This document shows, one piece after another, positions 12,976 through 24,732 of a stretch of DNA of 64,000 bases. The notes beneath the pieces were generated by a model. That model had not been told where the DNA came from and made no database searches. It worked only from the letters and a program-made list of their open reading frames with translations. The stretch's first letter is position 1. Each line of letters opens with the position of its first letter. Source of the DNA: Myrica gale (taxonomy: Eukaryota; Streptophyta; Magnoliopsida; Fagales; Myricaceae); NCBI GenBank assembly GCA_963930655.1, contig OZ005619.1, positions 4,508,501 to 4,572,500 of the forward strand. The letters run 5' to 3'. The translations under genes and the position numbers were made by a program.

Positions 12976-13970
12976 ATGGAGGCCACCGGTGACATGGACA
13001 AATCCGGTGATTCTTCCTCCACTTCTCTTATTATCGAGCTAACCACTAAAATGGCTGAAGTTTTGGCCAAAACTCAGTCCCCAGTCCCGACTACCGAGAC
13101 TTCCTCTGCTCCTATCGGCATCAAGTTGGACCGCACCAACTATGCCCTCTGGTCCCAGGTTGTTGAGATGTATATCTCTAGCAAATAAAAACTGGGCTAT
13201 ATCAACGGTGGCTTTCCCCAGCCACCCCAGATTGATCAATCCTTTTGCAAATGTCGCACCGACAACGCCATTGTCAAAGGCTGGCTGATTAACTCTATGG
13301 ACCTATTGTTAATCAACAACTTCATACAGTTTCCCATGGCAAAGCTCGTTTGGGACTCCATTGCTACACCTATTTTGATGGCAATGATACCTCTCAGGTA
13401 TATGATTTTCGGCGCCGCGTGACTCGTTTTCGACAGGCAGGTAGCTCTCTTGAAAAATTCTACAATGATCTTCAAGGTCGTTGGCGTGAGATCGATTTTC
13501 GTTGTCCAAATCCAATGGAATGTCCAGCCGATATTACGCACTACAATTCCATCCTTCAGGAGGACTGTGTGTATGTTTTCCTCAATGGTCTTGACGACCG
13601 ATTGGACAAAATTCGAGGTGATATTGACTAGTTGCGTCCTTTCCCCACTGTTGAACAAGCATACACCCATGTCAAGAGGGAGGTCATTCGGCAATCTGTG
13701 ATGGGCATAGGCAACACCACAACTACACTTAGAGCGGTCCTAGCTTCCAAGAGTCTCCAGCTGGGTCCATCGACCTCCTCCTCTATCATATCGTCCTCTC
13801 AGGGTGGTGGAAAATCCTCTAAGTCTCGCACACCGAATGATGGTTCAAAGTGCTCCCATTACGGCAATACGAAACATACTCGTGAAAACTGCTTCCAGTT
13901 GCACAGGTATTCCGATTGGCAGAATGAACTACAAGCCCAAAAATGTCGCGACGTTACTGGCCTCGATTGA
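12976..13970 (+). pseudogene. Copia gag relic
   Basis: The frame opens at 12976 with MEATGDMDKSG and shows a Copia gag start (IKLDRTNYALWSQVVEMYI), then breaks at a stop after about 70 codons. A second frame (13350-13631) carries the gag core, including FRQAGSSLEKFYNDLQGRW. A third (13632-13970) ends in a nucleic-acid-binding knuckle that reads C-X2-Y-X4-H-X4-C, so the second zinc-binding cysteine is lost. At least two stops and one frame change make this non-functional. Confidence 0.85.
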
Positions 13971-14057
13971 GGCACGAGCAAGATTGTTGTTGCTGCTATA
14001 GAGTCCTATCTCTCTCTCACACCAACTATCGACTCTTTTCGAGATCCTTATTCTCTC

Positions 14058-14285
14058 TTGGATCCATGTATCTGTGGCCATTGCCATGCTTTATTTAGTT
14101 CTCACAGTGATGAAGATCATGGAACTTGGATGCTTGATTCTGGGGCCACCGACCACATGACGTTTGATGCCACTGATTTTTCACACACCTGTCTGCAACA
14201 CGAGTATTGCCAATGCGAATGGCATGGTTTCCCCAATTACAGGCGTGGATACTGTGATTTTATCTTCGTATCTCTAATTATATAA
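14058..14285 (+). pseudogene. Copia protease relic
   Basis: This frame holds WMLDSGATDHMT, with the aspartic-protease DSGA motif near 14136. The homologous sequence then fades and continues out of frame up to the nested solo LTR at 14457. It is part of the broken polyprotein. Confidence 0.75.
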
Positions 14286-14456
14286 TACCTTACTTGTTCC
14301 CTCTTTGTCCCACAAACTATTATCTGTGAGTCAGATTATACAGATCTCAATTGTGTTTTAATCATTTATCCTATATTTTGTCTGCTTCAGGATATTCTTA
14401 AGAATGAGATCATTGGGCGTGGTACTAAGAGGGGGCTTATACTACATGGACGATTT

Positions 14457-15707
14457 TGTTGCCTTTTGTGCACAATTGAGATTTTGATGATTTCAATAAA
14501 TAGATCAAATTTATAAAATGAACATCTTCAAAGACAAAGACGACTTGATGAAAGAGCCAAAGACTTGAAGAAAGAAGAACAAAAAGATGTAAGGAACTCA
14601 AAATAAAGTTTTAAGACCTTAGAGTATAATCCTTGTAACTTTTTGTTTTACTTTTGACAAGGATTATGAATCACACTTGCATATCTTTCAAAACGTGCAT
14701 AAACCGTTTTACCTTTTGTTTGAAAGATTAAAATATTTTTAAAGGTTTCAAAACACCCCAAATATATTCTCAAACCTTTCATATACGTATGAGAAGTAAG
14801 CCTTTAAAATTGGGTTTTTAAAAGTGGTCAAAAACATGGTTTTAAATGAACCGGTCGATGAAATTATTTGTAGCGGTCGATCGCTACATAAAGCGGATGA
14901 TGTTGACAGCATTCAAATTTATGACCGTTGGGCAACGACTACTTGAACCGGTCGACCGGTACATGAAGCGGTCGACCGATACAACTATAAAATTATCAAA
15001 TCGACCCCTAATGACTATAAACAGCTAGTTTTCATATGTGGCCTATAAATACACATCCATAACGTCCAAAACATAGAACCAACAACCACATATCATTTGT
15101 ATAGCTTGAGAAATATTTCAAACCTTCATATTTCATATTTCTTATATCATTCACATAAAACACACTTTCATATCCTTGTCTTTGTGTGAATCAAGAAATA
15201 TAGCCTTCCATTTTCATATCTACTCTATCAAGAGAGTTTTTGTTCTTCTATCTTCATATCCAAAAGAGGTGTTTCCTTTAGTGAGGTTGTTCACTAAAGA
15301 AGAAGCTTAGAGAGTGTATATCTCAAGCTTGTTAGGTTGTGAGTGGTGAGCCTAAAAAAACCACTTGGGTGAGTTTGAGTGTTGAGCTCGGGAAAACACT
15401 TGTACGGTTCTCTAGCACCCGAAAGCTAGTGTGTAAAGCTATTGGAAGATAGTGGAAAACCTCAAGGCTCGGTGAAGGAGCTTGAGGGGTGGATGTAGGC
15501 GGGTTTGCCGAACCACCTAAAAATCGAGTGTTTGCTTTTCTTGTCCCTACTCTTTACTTTTAGCACATACTTACTCTTATTGCATATTATACTTGTGCTA
15601 AACTAGTATCTACTAGCAAACACGTCTTTAGGGTCAATATCGAAAAGTTTTAGAAAACGAATTCGCCCCCTCTTGAGTTGCCTTAATCCTAAAAACTAGG
15701 ACTCACA
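14457..15707 (+). mobile_element. Solo LTR of a second Copia family, nested in the Copia element
   Basis: This 1251-bp segment starts TGTTGCC, ends ACTCACA, and is flanked by a perfect GATTT duplication (14452-14456 and 15708-15712). It matches the LTR at 39488-40731 along its whole length. Features include GGTCGACCG-type palindromes (about 14870-14980), a TATAAATA box (15044-15051) and the CCCTCTTGAGTTGCC block before the right end. There is no internal region, so it arose by recombination between two LTRs. It splits the older Copia reading frame between protease and integrase. Confidence 0.92.
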
Positions 15708-15712
15708 GATTT

Positions 15713-16560
15713 CAGTACGGGTCGAGTACATCACATGACTCATCCGATTGGCACCAAAGAGAAACAACTTTGGCTTTGGCATTGTCGTCTGGGTCACCTG
15801 TCTTTCTCTTATATGAAGCATTTGTTCCCTGATCTGTTTTCTCATTTGCAAAACCATGACCTTTAGTGTGATACTTGCATTTTAGCTAAAAGTCATTGAG
15901 TTTCGTACCCGGTGAGCATCAATAAAAGTGATGTTTTCTTTGCTTTAATTCATTATGATGTATGGGGTCCTGAGTGTGTTCCAAACCTTCCATGATATGG
16001 TTTAAACTTAGTTCTCAAGCAAGATTCAAACTCTTCACTCAGATAATGGTTGTGAATACGTTAATCACCAGTTTCAAGACTATTTTTGACATCATGGTCT
16101 TCCTCATGAAACCTCTTGCTCTCAGACCACTCAGCAAAAATGGGGTCGCTAAAAGAAAAACAGACATATTCTTGAAATCGCTCGTGCTCTCTTGCTTGGA
16201 GCTCATGTGCCTAACCAACATTAAGGTGATGTCGTTGCCACTGCATTATATTTACTCAATCGTATGCCATCTAAAGTCTTGAACTTTAAGTCTCCTCTCT
16301 AAGCTTGGTCAACTTATGTCACCTTGCTTGCTATATTGATTATCCCTACCAGGATCTTTGGATGCCTTGCCTACGTATATCTTCACAAGAACCAACGCAC
16401 AAAGCTTGAATTTGTGCAGTCCGCTGTATTTTCTTGGGATATGCCTCATATCAGAAAGGGTACCGGGGCTATGATCCTACCACCAAACGCACTTATGTGA
16501 CTATGGATGTCACTTTCCTCAAATCCGACACTTTCTACTCTCCTCTGTCTTTCAATTCTT
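15713..16560 (+). pseudogene. Copia integrase relic
   Basis: The old Copia frame resumes after the solo LTR. A GAG-pre-integrase zinc-binding pattern is visible (LWHCRLGHLS, then CDTCILAKSH), followed by integrase-core fragments such as HYDVWGP and LLNRMPSKVL. Several stops and frame changes interrupt it. Confidence 0.75.
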
Positions 16561-16691
16561 CTTTTTATGGGGAAAATTAAAATGAAGAGCCGAATTGGTT
16601 GAGACTCGATTGGGAGAATATTTATGACAACGAAGTGGAGATAAATAAATAATCATATAGAGGGCATGATACGACTTCAGAAGTCCCAAGA

Positions 16692-18458
16692 GTGGAACCT
16701 TTGACATCTGAAACTGAAATAGAAGTCCCCCACTCCTCAGTACCCGCAGATGCATCTCCTGAGAATAATCCTAAGGTAAGCACTTCTACCTATATGCCAT
16801 CTAATGATATGGATACCCCTATTGGATACAACTTACCTTTCAAGCATAATCGGGGCAAGCCGCCAAACAGATATTCACCAGACATCGAGGAACTAAGTTC
16901 AAAGTACCCAATTGCCAACTATGTGTCCACCAAGAACGAAGCTATCTGAAACTCTCAAGACATTTGCGCACGAGCTGTCCATGTGCCATGTTCCCATTGG
17001 TGTTCAGGAAGCCTTAACAAATCCAAAGTGGACTCAGGCAATAACAGAAGAAATGAAGGCATTGATGAAGAACAAGACATAGAGTTTAGTACAATTACCA
17101 GAAGGAAAAAAAATCGTGGGATGTAAATGAGTATTTTCTATCAAACACAAGGTAGATAGATCTATTGAAATATACAAACCGAGACTAACAGCAAAAGGTT
17201 ATACACAAACTTACGTTGTCGATAATCAGGAAACTTTCTCACCAGTAGACAAGTTAAATACTATTAGAGTTTTATTATCTCTTACATCAAACCTTGATTG
17301 CCTTCGCATCAATTTGATGTAAAGAACACATTCCTCCATGAAGATCATGAGAAGAAGGTCTACATGGATGTCCCTCCAGGCTATACAACATCTTCAGAAA
17401 CTAAAGTGTTATGTAGACTTCAACGAGCATTATATGGACTGAAACAATCACCTTGAGCCTGGTTTGGACGATTCAGCTTGACAATGAAGAAATAATACTT
17501 CCAACAAGTAACTCAAATCATACATTGTTCCTAAAACATCGACTGGGCAAGGCAACTGACATGATAATCACAGGGGATGATGTGAAAGAGATATCAAGAC
17601 TTCAAAAACAATTAGCAACTGAATTCGAAATGAAGAACATAGGAGGACTGATGTATTTTCTTGGAATTGAAGTTGCAAGATCAAGACAAGAGATATTTTT
17701 TTCCCAAAGAAAATATGTGTTAGACTTACTATTAGTGATTGCTGGAGTGTAAATCGGTAGACACTCAAATTGTTCAAAATAACAAGCTTGGTGAGTATTC
17801 AGATCAAGTACCAACTGACAAAGAAAGGTACCCAAGACTGGTAGGAAAACTTATCTACCTTTCTCATACTCGCCCGATATTGCATATGATGTGAGTGTAG
17901 TAAGTCAATTTATGCATTGTCCTAGTGAAGATCATATGGACGAGATAATTAGGATACTTCGATACTTGAAATTATCTCCTGGGAAATGTCTCATGTTTGT
18001 AAAGGATAATCATCTAAAAGTTGATAGTTACACAGATGCTGATTAGGCAGGTAACATCAAAGATAGAAAATCCATTTCAATCTACTTTATGTTTGTAGGT
18101 GGCATTATCAAACGCTGAGGCTGAATTTCGTGGGATGGCTAAGGGACTTTGTGAACTTCTTTGGCTCAAAAGACTACTGAACGAGATTGGTTTCGGCCTT
18201 ACGTTTGAAAGGAATCTCATATGTGACAACAAAGCGGCTATCGCCATCTCTCACAATCCAGTTCAACATGATCATACTAAACACGTGGAGGTGGACCGAC
18301 ATTTCATCAAACATAATCTCGAAGATAAGATAATTTGGTTCCCATTTATTAAGTCAGAAGATCAATTAGTATATATCCTTACAAAAGTTATTCCTAACAA
18401 AGAGTTTTGCATCTCACTAGACAAGCTGCGCATGAAAGACCTATATGCATCATCTTAA
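16692..18458 (+). pseudogene. Copia reverse transcriptase and RNase H relic
   Basis: Fragments run in the expected order. A linker (16692-16949) comes first. Reverse-transcriptase pieces follow (about 17020-17750, including KPRLTAKGYTQ and EFEMKNIGGLMYFLGIEV). The region where the YVDD catalytic box should be is corrupted. RNase H follows (18099-18458), with SNAEAEFRGMAKG, CDNKAAI and HTKHVEVDRHFIK. Stops occur in every part except the RNase H segment, which stays open to its natural end. Confidence 0.88.
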
Positions 18459-18465
18459 AGGGGGA
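18457..18465 (+). other. Polypurine tract of the Copia element
   Basis: AAAGGGGGA lies immediately before the 3' LTR and after the RNase H stop. The first LTR dinucleotide is TA here rather than TG, a single-base decay. Confidence 0.85.
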
Positions 18466-18610
18466 TATTGGCCTGAGCTATATAATTTGGAGAAATTCCA
18501 TAAATATCTTTAATCAAGGGTTTTATTCTAGCCTACAGATTTGATTTAGGAAGATCGTGGAAATCAAGATCTTCCTAAATTAGAAACTTTCCTCAAGTCA
18601 AGATCTTCCT
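18466..18610 (+). repeat. 3' LTR of the Copia element, left part
   Basis: This matches the first part of the 5' LTR at 12553 and ends at TTCCT, the target of the Gypsy-type insertion. It continues at 22203. Confidence 0.88.
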
Positions 18611-20167
18611 TGTGACACCCCGCTTTATTTTCAGTTGTTTGACTTATTAAATAATATACTCTTTAGAGTTTTCAGTTTAAATAAGTCTAAATTATTACTT
18701 TATTAAGCTTACAAATCAATTCTCTTATTGTTCAAGTAAGTGTTTGAAATTGTTTGAATATTATTTCCTTATGATATTTGCTATTGTTTATGTAATCTAA
18801 ATTATCTTACTTTTATTATTTCTTTGCACATTATGATTTCCTTGTAAGTTTGAGAATTTAATCGTTGCAGGTTATTTTTCTTCCTTGGGTTTGCTTGCAC
18901 AAGGGTCTGGCAGGGCAGAAAATAGAATTCTCGGGCTGGCAGGGTGGTGAGAGCCCGGGGTCTCTGAGTAGAGATTGCCCGGCCTAGCGAAGTGCTGCAC
19001 TCTCAGCCTGGCCGAATGCTGCTCACTTGGGCTAGCTGAGTATTGCTCCCGGGCTCGAAACTACACTCTCGGTCTTGTCGAGAACATCACTCTCGGGTGT
19101 GCATGCTCGGGAGTACTACCCAGGGAAGACCAGAAAGACTTCCCTGGGTAGCTGAAATGTATGCTCGGGGTACCTGAGACAAATTCCTGGGTTGTCTGCG
19201 TGTAAAATGCCTGGGTAGCCAAGTGGAAAGGGTCCGGGTCTCTGGTTAAAACTCTCGGCCTGACCAGGAGCAACACTCCCAACCTGCCCGAGTGTGTTGA
19301 ACCCTACATGCTCGGGAGGTTTAAGACCCGAGCACTGCTTAGGAGTTTTAAGAGGGCTGAGAGCAGACCCGGGGATGACCTGTATGCCTGGGAATTTAGT
19401 GATTTCATACACATGACGTACTTACTTGCTCATGTCACCATTCCACGTGTCTTAACCATATTTCATGCGTTAAATGCACTCTTATCTTGATTTAGTCAAT
19501 CCTACCGATGGAGCCTTGTCATTGGTACCTATTTTCCTTTACCACTTTTTAAAAATATGTGAGATTTGTTATGTGTAAGTGGCTGCTTGTGTATGGCTAG
19601 ATTATGATTTTCTGCTGATTTCCTCTAGACCTAGCCTAGGGTACGTAGACTGGCCAGAGGGAATTAACCATATGTAATGTATGGCCTATTTATTTGTACG
19701 ACAAAGAAAGTAAGACTTACCCTTCTACCGACCTACTACCAACATAACCACTAACCTAAAGAGAAAATTCAGTTGACCAAAGCAAGAGAGAAAGGGAAAA
19801 ACAGTAGGAAAGGAAAGGCCTGGGGTAATTTTGGTATGCACTTTCTTCCTTTAACAACTTTTGTCTTTTCCTGCCCTAACAAAGTGTTCTGTTTTTTAGG
19901 TGTTATTATCTTAGAAACTCAGACAAACACGTTTAAGGTAAGGAGTAGTTTGCATAATCTGTGTTTGGAGAATATTGTAGACAACCAACCAAGCCGTATA
20001 AGTTGTTGGACCTGTCTATTTCAGCATGTTGCAATTATGGTGTTCTATATAAAACATGTTAGGATTATAAATGATTTATGAGTATAAAAAGAGAGATCAT
20101 AACACACGAAGAGCATAAGAAATAGGCAGACCTTGTTAGTGAAAAAGTGCACTGCCCAAATCATCCC

Positions 20168-20490
20168 CAATAAATCCTTGGATTTTTGCCCTATAAATTT
20201 GTGTACTTATATTATATGGTCACATTAGGTCCCAGTAAAAATTTCAGGGCTATCTGAGGTCTGGAAAGGTAAAAAATGTTCCTGGATGTCTTTAAGGCAG
20301 TTTCAACATTTCTCAAAAAAACCCCATAAAATCCTTGGATTTTTGCCCTAGAAATTTGTTTACTTGTATTATAGGAGAAAATTAGGTTCCAGTGAAAATT
20401 TCAGGGCATTCAGAGGTCTATAAAGGTCGAAAATGCCCCTAGAGGTCTCAAGGGCAGTTTCGACATTTCATATTAGCGTTAATGTAAAAA
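20168..20490. repeat. Tandem duplication of about 160 bp inside the Gypsy-type solo LTR
   Basis: Two diverged copies (about 20168-20327 and 20328-20490) share blocks such as AATCCTTGGATTTTTGCCCT, AAAATTTCAGGGC and AAGGCAGTTT. Such internal repeats are common in long plant LTRs. Confidence 0.75.
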
Positions 20491-20654
20491 GGTCAAAACT
20501 GAAAAACTGACTTTATGGCTGTTTAGAGCATGAAAAATATATGGAGTAGCCCAAGTTTGATCTCAAACCATCCTATTTAGAGGGCCCAAATCACACGACC
20601 CGTTAAGGTCCACAAATGGACCTTTGAGCCCGTTACTTTTAAATGGCCTTACGG

Positions 20655-20795
20655 GGATTTTTATAAAACATGCTCGGGAGATTTTTATAAAACATACTCC
20701 GGAGATATTTTTAAAAGCGTGCCCAGGTATTTTTATAAAAATATGCTCGGGAGGTTTTTTATTGAAAATGCCCGGGAGGATTTTCCTTTGAAACT
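20655..20795. repeat. Short tandem repeat, period about 35 bp, inside the solo LTR
   Basis: Four diverged units of ATGCTCGGGAGRTTTTTATAAAA type follow one another. Confidence 0.65.
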
Positions 20796-22202
20796 AGTCT
20801 AGAGCCTAAAATCCTTTCGTTTACATACAGCCAGTCCTTATTGAGTTTAACAATAAAATAAAAGAGAAAGCTGTATAAGTTGTTGGACTTGCCTCATATA
20901 TAAACGAAAAGAAGAAATCATGTGATTTAAGTTCATAGTCTTGATCTCCTATATTTGATACATTTTATGCAACATGTTATACGTTGCTTGTGCACGTTTG
21001 ATCTATGAACTAATACATTTAAAGATGAAATTGATTGATGAAAGGGGGCCACGATAGTGCCCTAATGAACCTCAAAGTGAGCAAAGAGGACATGGAATGA
21101 TAAAAGAAAAGAAAAGGCCCGAAAGGGTACACATGCAAGAACCATTATGAATCTATGAATAAATGATGAAAGATGAATCATGATTTTGTGTTGTATTATT
21201 TATACAAATTACTGAGCATCAATGATTGCATCCATATCATGAATCATTGAGTGTACTAAGATCGGGGGATGGAAACCGAACTTACCCGATGTGTTTTCCG
21301 TAATGATGGGTGACGGTACCGTTCACTAAAAGGGAGAGTGCAACCCACCGCTTTGAGGAAAAGGGTGGGCTCCTAACCTAAAGGGGCAAAGTGTCTAACT
21401 GTGAAAGGGTCCTGGTGCCGTTGGCACGGGACAAGTCTCGGAGGAGAGGAGAGGAGAGGAGAGACGAACAACCCAACTCTGGGGGTAAACAGAGTAGACG
21501 GTAGTAACACCTCAACCCCAAAGGAATGAATGCGAATTTAGTGCACAACATCATTTTGTTTCATGTGCATCGATAGATGTTTTGATTGTATGAATGATAT
21601 GAAAGCATGCATACTCTATCATGTATCATATTGTCATATGCTATGTATTGTCATGTCTCCACATGCTATTTCTTTTATGATTGTCATGTCCCCTTCCCTG
21701 ACCTTACTGAGTCTGTAGGACTCACCCAATTTATGTTTGTTGGTGGTTGCCTTTTTATTAAGCAAGAGGTGAAACTGTGATGAAGAGCACATTGGTTCCA
21801 ATTTCTTTGATTTTACTCGGATTATATTCCAAACGATTTTATTTGGTAGAAATCTTGGTTGTATAAACTCTGTGAGCATCAGGAGGCTCACCCTTTTGTT
21901 AACTAGTCTTTTTTGTATTTTTGGAAGGAAGCTTTTGTAACTTTCTGTTTGTTTTCGATTTATTTTCCTCATTCAATGTGGAATTTTTTTGTAGGCGTAA
22001 TTGAATATCGCCTTTTCAATAAATCCATGAAACTATTATTTTTTTTCTTAATAGACTTATCAATTTCCAATAAAAACGTTTCCGCTAAACGTAAGTTATC
22101 AGGCTTTGAGAGGAGTAATTCGTGTCGTAATCCCCGCTTGTGTGCATTCCATTATTATAGGAGAGCCTAGGGGGTATGTACGAGCACGGGCCTGACATTC
22201 CT

Positions 22203-22435
22203 GAATCAAGTAGATCTCCTCAAATCAAGATCTTGTAAATCAGGAAGGTCTCCTCAAATCAAGATGATTGAGATTTGTGTAATCAACCTTAATTAGTTGA
22301 TTTTGTATCAATTAGTTATCTTGTATAGTTTGCCTCCTCCTCCTCCTATAAAAGGATGACTTCTTGTACAATTTAGATACACCTCATACATACAAAGTAT
22401 TCTTCTGTTTCACTGTCTTGTCTCTTATTTCAACA
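22203..22435 (+). repeat. 3' LTR of the Copia element, right part
   Basis: This resumes the LTR after the solo-LTR insertion and ends TTTCAACA. It has one more GATCTCCTCAAATCAAGATC unit than the 5' LTR. Confidence 0.88.
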
Positions 22436-22688
22436 AGAAGCTCTTTCTCTGTATTGTCTCTCACGTGAGTTTCTTGAATTTACCACAGCAAATGAAAGAG
22501 TAGAAACGATGGACCAGATCCCACTTTTAAATATTGCATTTTTATATAGTTTATAGAATCTCGACTCTACAAAAAAAACAAGATTACTGATCAAAACTTG
22601 CAAATAATGACCCTTAAGATGGCGACCCAGTGATAGGAAGCTTGTTCGCGAGTTTGAGGTTGTGCATTCAATCCTTGACAAACAATAC

Positions 22689-22885
22689 GGGTGTGTTTGT
22701 GTTGTAAAATTTTAGTGTTGTTAAAATTTTAGGTATTGAGTTTAGTGAAAAAGTGAAGAGAGAGGTAATTTTTTATATTTTTTGTAGTGAATAGTAGTGA
22801 TTTGATGGGGGAGAGAGATTATATTGTAAATTTTTATTGTGTTAAAATTTTAAAGTGTGTAAAATTTTAGAACGCAAACGCACCC
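22689..22885. mobile_element. Harbinger-like MITE, copy 2
   Basis: The element is 197 bp with ends GGGTGTGTTTG (left) and GGGTGCGTTTG (right, read inward), and an interior with AAGTGAAGAGAGAGGTAATT. It matches copies 1 and 3. A target duplication is not visible (TAC and GTA flank it). Confidence 0.72.
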
Positions 22886-24160
22886 GTAGTTATGTTCATA
22901 TTTTACTACCGGGAGGAAGCTGGTCGGAAATATGTCTTCAAATCTTAGCAAGCAATACAGTTATGTTCATGTTTAAGTGGGTTGGGTTGCTAACCTAGCG
23001 GTAGGAATTGGATCACCTCCGTTAGTTTATATGTTTTACATTTTTCTCCCTTTAATCCCTAGGATAAATTTTTTCTTATGGAGATTCTTAAGTTATATAC
23101 CTTTTTTTAAAGTTAATCTTTCCTTCCATCGTACTAACGGAAGTGCTGATTTGGTTAACTGTAACAAGAAAATATTTAAATAAGTCATTAAAATATAAAT
23201 TAAAATAAATAAATAAATAAATTAAAAAAATTTAACTAAATGAGGAAAATGTAGAGAAAATGAAAAAAAATCTACAGAAAGGTATGATCCTCCACGCCTT
23301 GAAAAATATATAAAATTTAAACATACCAATTTTTATAAAAGGCTCAAATTTAAAAACCTAACCGCGAAATGAATAAATCAAAATAACATATTCAAAAATA
23401 AATTAAATAACAAAAAAGAGAATCTGAGAAACAAAACAAAAATATAAACTAAAAACTAGTAAAATAGTAAAAAATTTACAAAAAGGAGATAAAAATTGGA
23501 ATATATTCTGGGATCCACGCTCTGGGAGGAGTGGGGGTGCCAGGATTTGGTCACCCACCTTCCAAGGGGTGCATTGTGAAACACCCATCACCATCCTCTT
23601 CACGCAAAAATTTAGTGCTGGTGCTTTTGAGGTTAGTATTTAATTTTTTTTACTTGTACTTAAATTTTTAGGATTTATTTTAATTATACTTCTTCCTTTG
23701 TAACTATTTTTTATATTTTCTAATATTTTTCTGTCTTTTTTCTAATATTTTATTTTGTCTTTTTTATATATATTTATATTCTTCTTAACCATTTTATTTC
23801 AATTTTTTGTCACTTTATTTTTTATTTTATTTTTCAGATTTTCATTTAAATTTTTGTTTTTTTTTCAAGAATTTGAGGGTTCTACCTTTTTTATTTTTAT
23901 TTTTTTAAAATTCTGTATATTTCTAATTTGATTTGCATTTTTACAAATCATTTCAATTTTTTTGTCACTTTATTTTGTAATTTTTAGTTAATATTTTGTA
24001 ATTTTTTGCATAAAGTACAGCGTCTACCTTTTTGTAGATTTTTTTGTTCTATTTTTTTAGTATTTTATTGTGCATGTTTTATTAAATTAAAATATGTTTA
24101 TTTTATTATTATCGTTAACCACATCATCACTCCAGTCAGTAGACTGGACGAAAAGACTAA

Positions 24161-24356
24161 GGTTGTGTTTGTGTTGTAATATTTTTGGTATGAGAATATG
24201 TGTTGGTATTGGGTTTATTGAAAAAGTGAAGAGAGAGGTAATTTTTTATATTTTTTATAATTTTTTTATATTTTTTGATGTGAGAGAGATTATATTAGAG
24301 TATTTTATTAGGAGATAGATAAAATTTTGGGGAAAATTTTGGTTGCAAACGCAGCC
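24161..24356. mobile_element. Harbinger-like MITE, copy 3
   Basis: The element is 196 bp with ends GGTTGTGTTTG and GGCTGCGTTTG. It is flanked by a TAA duplication (24158-24160 and 24357-24359), the target size and sequence usual for PIF/Harbinger elements. The interior block AAAAAGTGAAGAGAGAGG is shared with copy 2. Confidence 0.78.
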
Positions 24357-24732
24357 TAACAAATTTCTACCCTAAAAATTAATATAGAAAACAATTTAGC
24401 TTAAGAATAAATTTGAAAAAGTATAAATTACAAGAAATAAGGAAATAATTGTAGCCCATAAACAAAAATAATACTGCGAAAACGCAGAGAGACCCATCCA
24501 ACAAAAGCAACTTATCCCCGATAATTTCCACCTGTATATAAGCAAACCTGTCGGAATAATATCCAATTTCCCGAGAAAACCCTTATCCATCCTCCACTGC
24601 ACCGGGGTCTACTCTTCGTCTCAGGCCTCTCTTTTCGTAGCCTCTCAAGTTTCTAGGCATCTAAACAATGATATCAGGACTGGGAGACCGCCATCACTCA
24701 TCATAATCCAGCGAGACAACCCAAAGAAAGAA

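Larger units (their letters stand above)
18611..22197. mobile_element. Large Gypsy-type solo LTR nested in the Copia 3' LTR
   Basis: The 3587-bp segment starts TGTGACACCCC, ends GGGCCTGACA and is flanked by a perfect TTCCT duplication (18606-18610 and 22198-22202). There is no primer-binding site and no protein domain, so it reads as a solo LTR. Its TGTGACACCCC start and the CTTACTGAGTCTGTAGGACTCACCC block (split over about 21703-21727) resemble long LTRs of plant Tekay/Del-type chromoviruses. That lineage call is an inference. Inside are a 160-bp tandem duplication, a short-period CTCGGGAG repeat and many CCCGGGTAGC-type motifs at 18900-19400. Confidence 0.85.
12553..22435 (+). mobile_element. 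Decayed Copia retrotransposon carrying two nested LTR insertions
   Basis: The 347-bp 5' LTR (12553-12899, TG...CA) is followed by a TGGTATCAGAGC primer-binding site. The 3' LTR starts at 18466 after the polypurine tract AAAGGGGGA and is split at 18610 by a later insertion, resuming at 22203 and ending at 22435. Between the LTRs lie relics of gag, protease, integrase, reverse transcriptase and RNase H in Copia order, all on the plus strand. Once the two nested solo LTRs (14457-15707 and 18611-22197) are removed, the element is about 5 kb. The short LTRs suggest an Ale/Retrofit-type lineage, which is an inference. The LTRs differ by many substitutions and one extra tandem unit of about 31 bp in the 3' LTR, so the insertion is old. 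Flanks GCAAG and AGAAG only partly match. Confidence 0.92.
22436..24732. other. AT-rich intergenic region before the CRM gene
   Basis: No gene is supported here. It contains two MITE copies of one family (separate entries), a very AT-rich stretch (23180-24110) with long T and A runs, and the presumed promoter and 5' leader of the CRM gene (about 24500-24732). Confidence 0.6.

Noticed and set aside
19061..19412. Overlapping minus-strand frames as genes
   Set aside because: They lie within the Gypsy-type solo LTR in its GC-rich repeat block and show no protein family pattern.
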